Shown: positions 43,012 to 52,064, counted from the first letter of the stretch. The stretch is DNA of 64,000 bases from Streptomyces longhuiensis (GCF_020616555.1 NZ_CP085173.1:6836001-6900000); one strand, 5' to 3'. The notes: generated by a model not told the origin, from the letters alone. Numbers and translations are program-made.

Positions 43012-43488
43012 TCAGGCCCGGGTGGCGTCCTCCGTGACGGGCACCGTGGCCGTCAGGGTGTCGTTCACGTCGTAGACCTTGGTCTCGCCGGAACCGGTGA
43101 AGGTGTCGCCGCTGACGACGATGTTCTGCTTGACGTCCAGACGCCCGAGGTAGGTCCCGTTCGCGTCGAACATCGGCTCCGCGAGGCGGTACGAGTAGTG
43201 GTTGGTGCTGGTCTTGATCCAGGGGCCCGAACCACCTGACGAGGCGGCGAACGCGATCCCGCCCGGGGTGAAGTGAATGTTGGTCACGACGTCCGGGCTG
43301 CCCGGTATGTGGACGTGCACCGCCCAGGTGCCGGCCACGCTGGCCACGGCCTGCGTGGTGGCGGATCTCGAGGTCTCGCCCTGGGCCTGTGCGGTCGTCG
43401 CGCCGACGAGGGGGAGTACCAGCAGGGCCGCGGCGGTTGCGGCAGCCAGCGCCCGGGACCTGCTGCCCTTGATACCTGTGCGACTCAT
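43012..43488 (-). CDS. secreted beta-rich protein, paralogue 1 (AOC-barrel-like)
   Basis: This protein of 158 residues has a signal peptide (helix LAAATAAALLVLPLVGA, cleavage near AQAQ). The mature part follows a family pattern: GTWAVHVHIPG, IHFTPGGIAFA, YSYRLAEPMFDANGTYLGRL, GDTFTGSGETKVYDVND. Two paralogues lie at 43662 and 56271. The fold resembles the allene-oxide-cyclase-like beta barrel (known in some polyketide cyclases), a moderate-confidence inference. Export suggests an extracellular or late step. GGAGG lies 6 bases before the ATG. Confidence 0.65.
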   Translation of the reverse strand: MSRTGIKGSRSRALAAATAAALLVLPLVGATTAQAQGETSRSATTQAVASVAGTWAVHVHIPGSPDVVTNIHFTPGGIAFAASSGGSGPWIKTSTNHYSYRLAEPMFDANGTYLGRLDVKQNIVVSGDTFTGSGETKVYDVNDTLTATVPVTEDATRA

Positions 43489-43530
43489 TGAATTCCTCCG
43501 TTGGGTGCCGTGCGGATTCTCTGTGGGAGC

Positions 43531-43573
43531 ACCCTGCGACAGCGGGCTAGACGCACTCTTGAGCCCCGCTGCA
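43531..43573 (-). promoter_or_regulatory. SARP-like heptamer promoter of beta-rich paralogue 1
   Basis: On the minus strand TGCAGCG, TCAAGAG and TCTAGCC are at 11-bp period. They are followed after 8 bp by CAGGGT (43536-43531), 43 bp before the ATG. Confidence 0.6.
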
Positions 43574-43585
43574 CACACCGCGTAC

Positions 43586-43617
43586 TCCAGCGCCGGTCGA
43601 GGCGGCCCTCGCACCCT
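43586..43617 (+). promoter_or_regulatory. SARP-like heptamer promoter of the deoxysugar operon
   Basis: TCCAGCG (43586) and TCGAGGC (43597) are 11 bp apart, followed after 8 bp by CACCCT (43612-43617). It drives the six-gene unit 43662-47974. Confidence 0.6.
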
Positions 43618-43661
43618 GAGTCCCTCGACTCGGGCACGCGCGGAGCGGAAGGGGCCGGCGG

Positions 43662-44135
43662 ATGGCAGACATACCGGTGTCCGAAACGGTGGCCGGTGCC
43701 TGGACGGCACAGGTCGCACGACCTTCCGGGACGGCGTCGAGCACGTTCCACTTCACCCCGGGCGGCCGGGCCTTCCTCGTCTGTGGCGGTGTCGGCGCGG
43801 GAACCTGGACCGCCACCGGGCCCGACCGGTTCTCGTACCGGATCTCCGAGCTGCTGCTCGACGGGAGCGGCGCCCGGATCGGCTGGGTGGACATCGACCA
43901 GCAGGCCGTCCGCTCGGGAGACACCTTCACCAGCACGGGCGTGACCGTCGTCTACGACCTCGACGACGTCAGGACGCACAGCGCCACGGTCGACGTCTCG
44001 GCCGTACGGGCGGACGCCCCGGGGATGCACCGTCTCTCGAGGAAGCGTCCAGCGGATCCGGCCAGCATGAGCGAGGCCCACGCGACCACCGGTGCGCCGG
44101 CGCGGCCCACCGACAGAGCAGGAAAGGACAGGTGA
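43662..44135 (+). CDS. beta-rich protein, paralogue 2, cytoplasmic
   Basis: This protein of 157 residues, without a signal peptide, starts MADIPVSETVAGAWTAQVAR. It shares with its paralogues FHFTPGGRAFLVCGG, GTWTATGPDRFSYRISE, GWVDIDQQAVRSGDTFTSTG and VYDLDD. A 40-residue low-complexity tail follows. It leads the deoxysugar operon and its stop overlaps the epimerase GTG. The function is unknown. Confidence 0.65.
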   Translation: MADIPVSETVAGAWTAQVARPSGTASSTFHFTPGGRAFLVCGGVGAGTWTATGPDRFSYRISELLLDGSGARIGWVDIDQQAVRSGDTFTSTGVTVVYDLDDVRTHSATVDVSAVRADAPGMHRLSRKRPADPASMSEAHATTGAPARPTDRAGKDR

Positions 44136-44743
44136 CCGGACCCGTGCGTGTCGAAGAGACAGCAGTCCCCGGGGCGTACGTCATCACCCCGGAACAGATC
44201 AGGGACGAGCGAGGCAACTTCTACGAGTCCCTGCGCGCGGACGAGCTGGAACGGGTGCTGGGGTACCCGTTCGTGCCGCGCCAGATCAACTACTCGGTCT
44301 CCCGCCGCGGCACGCTGCGCGGCATCCACAGCGTGAGCACGCCGCCCGGGCAGGCGAAGTACGTCACCTGCGTGCGCGGCGCCCTGCGCGACATCGTGGT
44401 GGACCTGCGGGTGGGCTCGCCGGCGTTCGGCCGGCACGCGGTGGTCGAACTGGACGCCGAGTCGGGGCGGTGCGTCTACGTCCCCGAGGGCGTCGGCCAC
44501 GGATTCCTGGCGCTCGCCGACGACACCTGCATCAGCTACGTCGTGTCCAGCGCCTACGTGCCCGGCACCCAGGTGCACATCCAGCCGCTCGACCCGGAAC
44601 TGGCTCTGCCATGGGGGTTCTCGGAACCACCGGTGATGTCCGCGAAGGACGCGGGCGCGCCCACCCTGGCCGAGGTCCGCGCCGCCGGAATCCTCACGCC
44701 GTGGCACCGCGACGGACGCGTCCCGGCCGGGGTGGGCGCATGA
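44132..44743 (+). CDS. dTDP-4-keto-6-deoxysugar 3,5-epimerase-type (RmlC family)
   Basis: This cupin of 203 residues has the catalytic loop RRGTLRGIHSVS with its His, the GQAKYVTCVRGALRDIVVDLR core and VPEGVGHGFLAL. It epimerises C3 and/or C5 of the 4-keto-6-deoxy sugar. GTG start with GGAAAGGA upstream; overlaps both neighbours by 4 bases. Confidence 0.88.
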   Translation: MTGPVRVEETAVPGAYVITPEQIRDERGNFYESLRADELERVLGYPFVPRQINYSVSRRGTLRGIHSVSTPPGQAKYVTCVRGALRDIVVDLRVGSPAFGRHAVVELDAESGRCVYVPEGVGHGFLALADDTCISYVVSSAYVPGTQVHIQPLDPELALPWGFSEPPVMSAKDAGAPTLAEVRAAGILTPWHRDGRVPAGVGA

Positions 44744-45720
44744 GGATCCTGGTCACCGGCGCCGCCGGCTTCATCGGCTCCCACTACGTCCGCACCATGC
44801 TGGCGGGTGGGTACCCGCAGTACGAGGACGCCCGGATCACCGTCGTGGACAAGCTCACCTACGCCGGAAACCGCGACAACCTTCCCGGTACCCACCCCCG
44901 CCTCGACTTCGTCCGGGGGGACATCTGCGACCTGCCGCTCCTCCTCGACCTGCTGCCGGGTCACGACGCCGTGGTCCACTTCGCCGCCGAATCGCATGTC
45001 GACCGTTCCATCGACTCGGGGGCCGACTTCGTGCGGACCAATGTGGCAGGGACCGAGAACCTTCTCGCGGCCTGCCTGCGCACCGGCGTCGGCCGGGTGG
45101 TCCACGTCTCCACGGACGAGGTGTACGGCTCCATCGAGGAGGGCTCCTGGACGGAGGAATGGCCGCTGGAGCCCAACACCCCTTACGCCGCGTCCAAAGC
45201 GGGATCCGACCTCATCGCCCGCTCCTTCTGGCGCACGCACGGCCTCGATGTGTCGATCACCCGGTGCTCCAACAACTACGGCCCCCACCAGCACCCCGAG
45301 AAGCTCATTCCGCTCGCCGTCACCAACCTCCTGGAGGGCCGCCCCGTCCCGCTGTACGGCGACGGCGCCCATGTCCGCGAGTGGCTGCACGTCGACGATC
45401 ACTGCCGGGCGATCCAGCTGGTCCTCACCCGGGGCCGGGCCGGCGAGGTCTACAACGTGGGCGGCGGCAACGAGCGGACCAACACCGAGGTCGCCGGACG
45501 CCTCCTCGAGCTGCTCGGCGCCGACCGCTCCGCGCTGCGCCGGGTCGCCGACCGGAAGGGGCACGACCGGCGCTACTCGCTGGACGACACCAAGATCAGG
45601 GAGCAGTTGGGCTACCTGCCGATGACCCCCTTCGAACAGGGGCTCTCCGACACCGTCGACTGGTACCGGGACAACCCGCACTGGTGGAAGGCGGCGAAGT
45701 CCGCGGAGGCCGCACGATGA
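44740..45720 (+). CDS. dTDP-glucose 4,6-dehydratase (RmlB)
   Basis: This extended SDR of 326 residues converts dTDP-glucose to 4-keto-6-deoxyglucose. It has the NAD motif VTGAAGFIGSHYVRTML, HVSTDEVYGSI, the active-site YAASKAGSD and the RCSNNYGPHQHPEKLIPL stretch. ATGA overlaps on both sides place it firmly in the sugar operon. Confidence 0.93.
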   Translation: MRILVTGAAGFIGSHYVRTMLAGGYPQYEDARITVVDKLTYAGNRDNLPGTHPRLDFVRGDICDLPLLLDLLPGHDAVVHFAAESHVDRSIDSGADFVRTNVAGTENLLAACLRTGVGRVVHVSTDEVYGSIEEGSWTEEWPLEPNTPYAASKAGSDLIARSFWRTHGLDVSITRCSNNYGPHQHPEKLIPLAVTNLLEGRPVPLYGDGAHVREWLHVDDHCRAIQLVLTRGRAGEVYNVGGGNERTNTEVAGRLLELLGADRSALRRVADRKGHDRRYSLDDTKIREQLGYLPMTPFEQGLSDTVDWYRDNPHWWKAAKSAEAAR

Positions 45721-46673
45721 AAGCGGTGGTCCTCGGCGGAACCGGCTTCCTGGGCCGCCACATCCACGCCGCGTTCCAGGACGCCGGGGCGCGGGTGGTG
45801 CCGGTGTCGCGGTCCGACGCCACCCACACCGACCTCACCAAGGACTCCGGGCTGCGCAGCCTCGCCGAACTGCTGGGGCGTATCCGGCCCCACGCGGTCG
45901 TCAACGCCGCGGGACGGGCCTGGCAGGCCGACGAACGGCAGATGGCGGAGGGAAACGCCGAGCTGGTCGACCGGCTCATCGGCGTGCTCGCCGCACAGCA
46001 CCACAGGCCGCGACTGATCCATCTGGGCAGCGTCCACGAGTACGGGCCCGGTCACGCCGGGACGAGCACGGCGGAGGAGTATCCGGCCGCCCCGACCACA
46101 CCGTACGGACGGACCAAGCTGCTCGGCACCCGCTCCGTTCTGCGCGCTGTCGCGACGGGCGAGGCCGACGGGGTCGTGCTGCGTCTCGCCAATGTGTCCG
46201 GGCCCGGCACCCCCCGGGGCAGCCTGCTCCGGCAGGTGGCCGACCACCTCGTGGAGGCGGCGCGGGCACAGGACCGGGGGGAGACCCCCGCGGCGCTGAG
46301 GTTCCGGACGCTGGCCGTCCGGCGTGACTTCGTGGACGCCCGGGACGTGGCCGACGCGGTACTGGCGGCGGCGGCCGCTCCGCTGTCCTCGGTGAACGGA
46401 CAGATCGTCAACATCGGCCGGGACGAGGCGGTGCGGATGCGGCACCTGGTCGCTCGCATGGTCGCCCTGAGCGGTCTGCCCGTCGAGGTCGTGGAGGACG
46501 CGGACGGCTGCTCACTGCGTGAGGACGCGCAGTGGCAGCGGCTGGATGTCTCCAAGGCCCGGCGCCTGCTCGGCTGGCACCCACACCGTGATCTGGACCG
46601 ATCGCTGCGAGACCTGCTCGACACGGCATGCGTACCAGTACGTGGAGAAGAGAGGGAAGAGGCACAGACATGA
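45717..46673 (+). CDS. NDP-sugar 4-ketoreductase (SDR)
   Basis: This protein of 318 residues has the NAD(P)H motif VVLGGTGFLGRHI, an active-site YGRTK preceded by HLGSVHEYG, and RDFVDARDVADAV. It likely reduces the C4 keto group late in deoxysugar formation. A true epimerase role is possible. Overlaps neighbours at both ends. Confidence 0.82.
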   Translation: MKAVVLGGTGFLGRHIHAAFQDAGARVVPVSRSDATHTDLTKDSGLRSLAELLGRIRPHAVVNAAGRAWQADERQMAEGNAELVDRLIGVLAAQHHRPRLIHLGSVHEYGPGHAGTSTAEEYPAAPTTPYGRTKLLGTRSVLRAVATGEADGVVLRLANVSGPGTPRGSLLRQVADHLVEAARAQDRGETPAALRFRTLAVRRDFVDARDVADAVLAAAAAPLSSVNGQIVNIGRDEAVRMRHLVARMVALSGLPVEVVEDADGCSLREDAQWQRLDVSKARRLLGWHPHRDLDRSLRDLLDTACVPVRGEEREEAQT

Positions 46674-47974
46674 GCGATCACAAGGCATTGGTCCTGGACG
46701 CGGTGCGGGCATACCACCGGGCAGCCGGCTCGGCCGAGCCGTTCACGCCCGGTGTGACGGAGATCTGGCCGTCCGGCGCGGTGCTCGAGGAGGAGGACCG
46801 GCTGGGGCTGGTCGAGGCCGCGCTGGAGATGCGGATCGCGGCGGGCCCGAGCTCACGCAGGTTCGAGTCGTCGTTCGCCAAGAAGCTGAAACGCCGCAAG
46901 GCGCACCTGGTGAACTCCGGGTCCTCCGCGAATCTCCTGGCGGTCTCGGCGCTGACCTCGCACCTCCTGGAGGACCGCCGGCTCCGGCCCGGCGACGAGG
47001 TGATCACCGTGGCCGCGGGCTTCCCCACCACGGTGAACCCGATCCTGCAGAACGGCCTGGTCCCGGTCTTCGTCGACATCGAGCTCGGCACGTACAACAC
47101 GACAGTGGAGCGGGTGGCCGAGGCCATAGGTCCCCGGACCCGCGCGATCATCATCGCCCACACCCTGGGGAATCCCTACGCCGTCGCGGAACTCGCCGAA
47201 CTGGCCACCCAGCACGACCTGTTCCTGATCGAGGACAACTGCGACGCGGTCGGCGCCACCTATGACGGAAGGCCCACGGGCACCTTCGGTGACCTGTCCA
47301 CCGTCAGCTTCTACCCCGCGCATCACCTCGCGATGGGGGAGGGCGGCTGCGTCCTCACCTCCAACCTGGTGCTGGCCCGGGTGGTGGAGTCGCTGCGTGA
47401 CTGGGGCCGTGACTGCTGGTGCGAGCCCGGGGTGAGCGACACCTGCCTCAAGCGATTCAAGTACCAGCTGGGCACGCTGCCCGCCGGCTACGACCACAAG
47501 TACATCTACTCCCACGTCGGCTACAACCTCAAGGCCACCGACCTGCAGGCGGCGCTCGGGCTCACTCAGCTCGACAAGCTGGACCGCTTCGTGGAAGCGC
47601 GCCGGCGCAACTGGCGACGGCTGCGCGAAGGGCTGGACGGGCTTCCGCACCTGATCCTTCCCGAGGCCACGCCGCGCAGTGACCCGAGCTGGTTCGGCTT
47701 CGTGCTCACCGTCGATCCCGAGGCGCCCTTCGGCGCGGCCGAGCTCGTGGCCTTCCTGGAGGAACGGAAGATCGGCACCCGCCGGCTGTTCGCCGGCAAC
47801 CTGACCCGGCACCCCGCCTACGCGAACCAACCGCACCGCGTGGTCGGGGAGTTGACCAACAGCGACATCGTCACCCTGGGTTCCTTCTGGGTCGGCGTCT
47901 ACCCGGGGCTGACCGACGAGATGCTCGACTACGTGATCTCCTCGGTCAAGGAGTTCATCGCGGCACGGCCCTAG
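46670..47974 (+). CDS. NDP-4-keto-6-deoxyhexose 3-dehydratase (E1/SpnQ type, PMP and [2Fe-2S])
   Basis: This enzyme of 434 residues has the DegT/AHBA fold, but with His in place of the PLP-binding Lys (SFYPAHHLAMGEGG, His 218). The four Cys follow C-X57-C-X1-C-X7-C exactly (191, 249, 251, 259), the [2Fe-2S] motif of E1-type 3-dehydratases. It removes the C3 hydroxyl using an outside reductase. No NDP-hexose 2,3-dehydratase gene is in the window. Confidence 0.9.
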   Translation: MSDHKALVLDAVRAYHRAAGSAEPFTPGVTEIWPSGAVLEEEDRLGLVEAALEMRIAAGPSSRRFESSFAKKLKRRKAHLVNSGSSANLLAVSALTSHLLEDRRLRPGDEVITVAAGFPTTVNPILQNGLVPVFVDIELGTYNTTVERVAEAIGPRTRAIIIAHTLGNPYAVAELAELATQHDLFLIEDNCDAVGATYDGRPTGTFGDLSTVSFYPAHHLAMGEGGCVLTSNLVLARVVESLRDWGRDCWCEPGVSDTCLKRFKYQLGTLPAGYDHKYIYSHVGYNLKATDLQAALGLTQLDKLDRFVEARRRNWRRLREGLDGLPHLILPEATPRSDPSWFGFVLTVDPEAPFGAAELVAFLEERKIGTRRLFAGNLTRHPAYANQPHRVVGELTNSDIVTLGSFWVGVYPGLTDEMLDYVISSVKEFIAARP

Positions 47975-48100
47975 AGCCGGACGGCGGGACCGCTCCCGCC
48001 CGAAGTGCTGTCGGCGCCGCTCGGACCTGCATCCGGGCGGCGCCGGCGTTGTTGCCGGGAGCAGGGAGCCGAAAGCCCGACAGTCGATTTCGGCATTCGG

Positions 48101-48136
48101 CCCCGGGCATGGCCCCGGGCATGGCCCCGGGCATGG
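48101..48136. repeat. 12-bp tandem repeat, three perfect copies
   Basis: The unit CCCCGGGCATGG occurs at 48101, 48113 and 48125, between the convergent 3-dehydratase and glycosyltransferase genes. The rest of 47975-48194 shows no gene. Confidence 0.8.
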
Positions 48137-48194
48137 CCAAGACGCCGCCCGCCGCCGGTGTGCATGGCGACGGGCCGCGTCGGGTTTCTGGTCC

Positions 48195-49466
48195 TTACCG
48201 GCGGCGATATCGTGCCGTCAGCCCCTCCAGGACCGGGACGATGTCGTGCGGGCTCGGAGTGGAGAGCCAGTCGGCGTGCAGCGTGTCCGCGCCGGCCCGG
48301 AACTGCGGCTCCCGCAGGACCCGCTGGATCCTGGCGCGCATCTCCTGATGGGACTGCTCCTTGTGGTCGAGGGTCAGGCCCGCGCCGCGGTCGGTGAGAT
48401 ACCTGGCGTAGGCCGGCCCCTCCACCCCTTCGTCGCGCAGGACGAGTTGCGGCACCCGGTGGGCCACGGCCGCCGACAGCGTGCCGCCGCCGCCGTGGTG
48501 GATGATCGCCGAGCAGGTGGGCAACAGCTGGTTGAGCGGCAGGTAGTCGACCGTACGGACGTTGTCCGGTACGCGCTGACCGGCCAGCTGCGCTTCGTTC
48601 AGCGTGGCCACCACCTCGGCGTCGAGACCGCCGACCGTCTCCAGCATGTCGGAGATCATGGCCGCGTTGTTGTGGAACAGCCGTCCGGACATCCCCAGGG
48701 ACAGCGCCACTCGCGGCCGCTCCGGCGCGCGGTGCAGCCACCCGGGCACGGCACCGACGCCCGTGTACGGCACCCTGCGCACCGCGACCGTGCGGGTCCC
48801 GGTGCGCAGCCGCATCGCCGCCGGCGTGGGGTCGACGCTCCACTGACCGAGGAGCAACTCCTCGTCGACGTCCAGGCCGTAGTGCTCGGCGACGGGCCGT
48901 ACGACGTCGACCAGCGGGTCCTCCAGGCCCAGCGCGGGGGCCCCGCCGCGTTCGAGGAACCGGGTACGGGCCCAGCCGCAGTAGTCCGGCCCCCAGAGCG
49001 TGCGGGCCTGAGCGGCGCCGCAGAGCCGGGCCGCCACCGCCGCGGCCGGCCACTGGTCCCAGAGCACCAGGTCCGGCTGCCAGCTGCGGGCCACGTCGAC
49101 CAGATGTTCCACACCCGGGGCGAGAGCCGAAGAACCCTCGGGGGTGTGGAAGATGCGTAGGGCCGCCAGGGCGTAGTCGCTGAACATCTGCCACGCGTCC
49201 TGGTCGCCGGGCCCGACGGCCAGGGCCGCGGCGAGCCGGCCACGCTCCTCGTCGTCGATCATGAAGCGGCCGACCGCCGAGAGCGCAGGCATGGTGTCCG
49301 CGTCGGACAACGGCACCGCGGTCAGACCCGCGGCGGTGACCGACTCCGTCAGCGCGGGGTGGGAGGCGACGCGCACCTCGTGCCCCGCACCCTGCAGGGC
49401 CCAGGCGAGCGGAACGACGGGATACAGATGCGCCGACATCGGCCACACGGTGAACAGGACGCGCAT
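48195..49466 (-). CDS. glycosyltransferase family 1 (antibiotic type)
   Basis: This GT-B enzyme of 423 residues is of the EryCIII/DesVII kind. It begins MRVLFTVWPMSAHLYPVVPL, has DLVLWDQWPAAAVAARL, and the C-terminal sugar-nucleotide site CSAIIHHGGGGTLSAAVAHR. It probably attaches the deoxysugar to the aglycone. It is the only glycosyltransferase in the window. No activator (EryCII/DesVIII-like) gene is adjacent. GAGGAG lies 6 bases before the ATG. Confidence 0.9.
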   Translation of the reverse strand: MRVLFTVWPMSAHLYPVVPLAWALQGAGHEVRVASHPALTESVTAAGLTAVPLSDADTMPALSAVGRFMIDDEERGRLAAALAVGPGDQDAWQMFSDYALAALRIFHTPEGSSALAPGVEHLVDVARSWQPDLVLWDQWPAAAVAARLCGAAQARTLWGPDYCGWARTRFLERGGAPALGLEDPLVDVVRPVAEHYGLDVDEELLLGQWSVDPTPAAMRLRTGTRTVAVRRVPYTGVGAVPGWLHRAPERPRVALSLGMSGRLFHNNAAMISDMLETVGGLDAEVVATLNEAQLAGQRVPDNVRTVDYLPLNQLLPTCSAIIHHGGGGTLSAAVAHRVPQLVLRDEGVEGPAYARYLTDRGAGLTLDHKEQSHQEMRARIQRVLREPQFRAGADTLHADWLSTPSPHDIVPVLEGLTARYRRR

Positions 49467-49523
49467 CGTGAGCTCCTCAGGGGATCAGGGCTGAGCTGTC
49501 TGGAGAGTCACGAGCCTTTCGCC

Positions 49524-49555
49524 GGTTCCTCGTGCGGATCTGGAGCGCTCCTGGA
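49524..49555 (-). promoter_or_regulatory. SARP-like heptamer site of the glycosyltransferase gene
   Basis: On the minus strand TCCAGGA and TCCAGAT are 11 bp apart. After 8 bp comes GGAACC, a poor -10. Confidence 0.45.
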
Positions 49556-49591
49556 CACGGGCCGTCGGCGCGCTGGAGCAGTGGCTTCCGC

Positions 49592-49623
49592 TCCAGCGCC
49601 CCTCGAGCGGCGTGCACTACCCA
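49592..49623 (+). promoter_or_regulatory. SARP-like heptamer promoter of the MDR oxidoreductase gene
   Basis: TCCAGCG (49592) and TCGAGCG (49603) are 11 bp apart, then 8 bp and TACCCA (49618-49623). The first heptamer is also one arm of a perfect inverted repeat GCGCTGGAGC/GCTCCAGCGC (49570-49599). Confidence 0.62.
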
Positions 49624-49678
49624 TGAGGGAGACAGGGGGCCGCCGCGTCGGCGCTCAGGAACGATCATGAGGAGAGAG

Positions 49679-50698
49679 ATGACCACCATTCCGAAGACGG
49701 CCCGGGAAGTCCGTATGGCCTCGCACGTGCAGGGGCGGCCGGTCCTCGGCAACTTCGACCTCGTCGAGGTGGAGGTGCCCGAGCCGGGCGAGGGAGAGGT
49801 CGTCGTCAGGACGGATCACCTGAGCCTCGCCGCGGCCTACGCGGACTTGATGAAGGCCGACTGCAAGCTGCCGCTCCCGCCGTGGAAGGTGGGCGAGCGT
49901 CTCGGCGGCGGCGCGGTCGGTACCGTGGTGCGTTCCAACAGCCCCGACCTGGCCGTCGGCGACGTCGTCCAGGGCATGAGCGGCTGGTGCGAGTACTCGG
50001 TCGGTCCGGCCCAGGGCTACTTCAAGCTGCCCGTCGGCGCCTTCCCGAGCCCGGTGTACTTCCTCAGCCAGGGGCCGACCGCGTACTACGGGATGGCCGA
50101 GATCGCCAAGGCGGGCAAGGACGACGTGGTGTTCGTCTCCGGTGCGGCGGGCGGGGTGGGCGCGCTGGCCGGCCAGATCGCCAAGTGCCGTGGTGCCGCG
50201 CGCGTGATCGGCAGCGCCGGAAGCAAGGCCAAGGTCGACTACCTGGTCGACGAGCTGGGCTTCGACGCCGCCTTCGACTACCACGACGGTCCCGTCGTCG
50301 ACCGCCTGCGCGAGCTGGCACCCGACGGCATCAACGTCTTCTTCGACAACGTCGGCGGCGAGCAGTTCGAGGCGGCCATCGAGGTGGCGGCCCCGCACGC
50401 CAGGTTCGCGCTCTGCGGTGCGCTGTCCGGCCAGATCGGTGACACCGAGGCCGGCCGGCCGAGGCTGGACCTGATGACCGCGATCACCAAGCACCTGGAG
50501 CTGCGTCCGTTCGCCTGCTACCACACGCCGGAGCAGATCTGGGCCTGGGCGGAGCACTTCGGGACCTGGCTGGGCGAGGGGCGCTTCGTCTTCCCGCACA
50601 CCGTGGTCGAGGGTGGCATCAAGGAGGCCCCCCAGACGCTGCTGTCCCTGCTGGACGGCGCGTACCGGGGCAACGTCTCCCTCACCGTCTCGGGCTGA
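49679..50698 (+). CDS. NADP-dependent MDR oxidoreductase (zinc-free)
   Basis: This medium-chain reductase of 339 residues is of the prostaglandin/curcumin reductase type. It has the N-terminal GroES fold and then VSGAAGGVGALAGQIAKCRG as NADPH site, plus FFDNVGGEQFEAAI. It likely reduces a C=C or C=O in the polyketide. The ATG at 49679 is preferred over 49667 because AGGAGAG precedes it. Confidence 0.85.
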   Translation: MTTIPKTAREVRMASHVQGRPVLGNFDLVEVEVPEPGEGEVVVRTDHLSLAAAYADLMKADCKLPLPPWKVGERLGGGAVGTVVRSNSPDLAVGDVVQGMSGWCEYSVGPAQGYFKLPVGAFPSPVYFLSQGPTAYYGMAEIAKAGKDDVVFVSGAAGGVGALAGQIAKCRGAARVIGSAGSKAKVDYLVDELGFDAAFDYHDGPVVDRLRELAPDGINVFFDNVGGEQFEAAIEVAAPHARFALCGALSGQIGDTEAGRPRLDLMTAITKHLELRPFACYHTPEQIWAWAEHFGTWLGEGRFVFPHTVVEGGIKEAPQTLLSLLDGAYRGNVSLTVSG

Positions 50699-50720
50699 CC
50701 GCGCCCCCCCGCACGGCCGG

Positions 50721-51890
50721 CTACAGGTGCTTGCCGGCGTCGACGACGCCGACGGTGAGCGTCGGGGTGCCCTCCAGGATCTCGCCGATCCGGTCCACCT
50801 GGGCGGTCAGTTCGGAGCGCCGGGCGGCGGAGAGCGGGGCGAAGGGCTCCACCCGGATGTCGAGGCGGCGCCCGGACCGCCGTTGGTGCCACACGCCGGC
50901 GACCACTCCGTCGATCAGGACCACAGGTACGTTCCCGGCCTGGCCGCCGGAGAGTGCCCGGCCGGCGGCCGGGCCGGGGAACACCGCGTCGCGCGGGTGG
51001 CAGCCGATGACGTAGGGGTCGAAGTACGGCAGCAGCCTCAGGCCGCTGCGGGGGCTGGGTGTCGTGGGGGCGGCCGGTTCGGTCGTCCAGGCCGACGCGC
51101 CGTCCAGGTCGACCGGGATCAACTCGTCCGTGATCGTGCCGAAGAGATCCGCCGACCACTTTCTCGGGGCGCCCAGCCACTGCGCGAACTGCTGGGAGGT
51201 CGCCGGTCCGTACGCGTGCAGATAGCGGCGCAGGACCTCGGCCGAGGCGGCGGCGCCGTCCGTCGGGCGAAAGCCCGGCACCCACCGGCGTGGACTGGTG
51301 TACGTGACCTTGCGCCCCCGGTTCGGCCCGAAGCACAGGACACCCCGGTTCGCGGCGGTCTGCAGGGCGGCCCGCCACCGGGGCCAGGCACCGGAGAAGG
51401 CGGGCAGCGCCAGGTCGGCCGCCCAGGGGCCGGTGCGCCCGACGACCTCGTCGCCCAGTTCCTCGACGGTGAGCTCGCCGTCCTCGAGGGCGGACTCGAT
51501 CGCTTCCAGCACCTCTTCCACCTGATGATCTGTCAGTAATGCGTGGGGCAGGGCGCTCGGGGGTTTCGGGATGCAGGACAGGGCGCCGACCCACATGGGG
51601 AGCTCCTCGGCCGCGAGCAGGTGCACGGTGCCGCGGGGCCCGTAGCTCTTCACGAGGCTGCGGTCCTTCCAGAGCGCCGACTGCACATCGGTGCGCGTCG
51701 TGCCCGGGACACGCAGCCCGAGCGACATCTCGGCACCGGACATGACCTGTGCATGGGCGCCGCACATGGCGCTCGCGGCCTCCGTGATCCCCCCGTCCGG
51801 CGCCGTCCCCGCCAGGAAGTGCCGGCTCACGCGGCGGGCGCACGCCTCGGCCCAGGTCATCCGTAGTTCGTCGGTGGTGCGGTCGGTCAT
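50721..51890 (-). CDS. AlkZ-like (HTH_42) protein 1, HxQ variant
   Basis: This protein of 389 residues is in the winged-helix HTH_42 superfamily of DNA glycosylases (AlkZ/YcaQ). The site corresponding to the Q-x-Q catalytic motif reads H46-A-Q48 (MCGAHAQVMSG). The C-terminal part has the family's FDPYVIGCHPRDAVF and VVLIDGVVAGVWHQRR. Family members in BGCs for DNA-alkylating compounds excise the adducts, giving self-resistance. It is the most divergent of the three copies. GGAG lies 9 bases before the ATG. Confidence 0.8.
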   Translation of the reverse strand: MTDRTTDELRMTWAEACARRVSRHFLAGTAPDGGITEAASAMCGAHAQVMSGAEMSLGLRVPGTTRTDVQSALWKDRSLVKSYGPRGTVHLLAAEELPMWVGALSCIPKPPSALPHALLTDHQVEEVLEAIESALEDGELTVEELGDEVVGRTGPWAADLALPAFSGAWPRWRAALQTAANRGVLCFGPNRGRKVTYTSPRRWVPGFRPTDGAAASAEVLRRYLHAYGPATSQQFAQWLGAPRKWSADLFGTITDELIPVDLDGASAWTTEPAAPTTPSPRSGLRLLPYFDPYVIGCHPRDAVFPGPAAGRALSGGQAGNVPVVLIDGVVAGVWHQRRSGRRLDIRVEPFAPLSAARRSELTAQVDRIGEILEGTPTLTVGVVDAGKHL

Positions 51891-51926
51891 GGAAATGCGC
51901 TCCGTCCGGTCGTGATGATCTGCCGG

Positions 51927-51958
51927 ATTGTCCCGTGCCGTGCTCGACTCCCGCTGGA
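51927..51958 (-). promoter_or_regulatory. SARP-like heptamer promoter of AlkZ-like gene 1
   Basis: On the minus strand TCCAGCG and TCGAGCA are 11 bp apart, followed after 8 bp by GACAAT (51932-51927). This is one of the best -10 matches in the set. Confidence 0.65.
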
Positions 51959-51975
51959 GAACGACGCGGTGCCGT

Positions 51976-52018
51976 TCCAGCCGTGCGCGATCCGCGGTCG
52001 AGGGGCGCGGCCGAAAGT
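51976..52018 (+). promoter_or_regulatory. SARP-like heptamer promoter of NTF2-like gene 2
   Basis: TCCAGCC (51976), GCGATCC (51987) and TCGAGGG (51998) are at 11-bp period, then 8 bp and GAAAGT (52013-52018). Confidence 0.6.
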
Positions 52019-52064
52019 GGTGCGCCCGCGCTCGTGACGCGCGCACCGACGAAGGGGATGCACC

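Noticed and set aside
48101..48136. 12-bp tandem repeat as a functional element
   Set aside because: Three perfect copies between convergent genes look like simple slippage; no dyad or promoter accompanies them.
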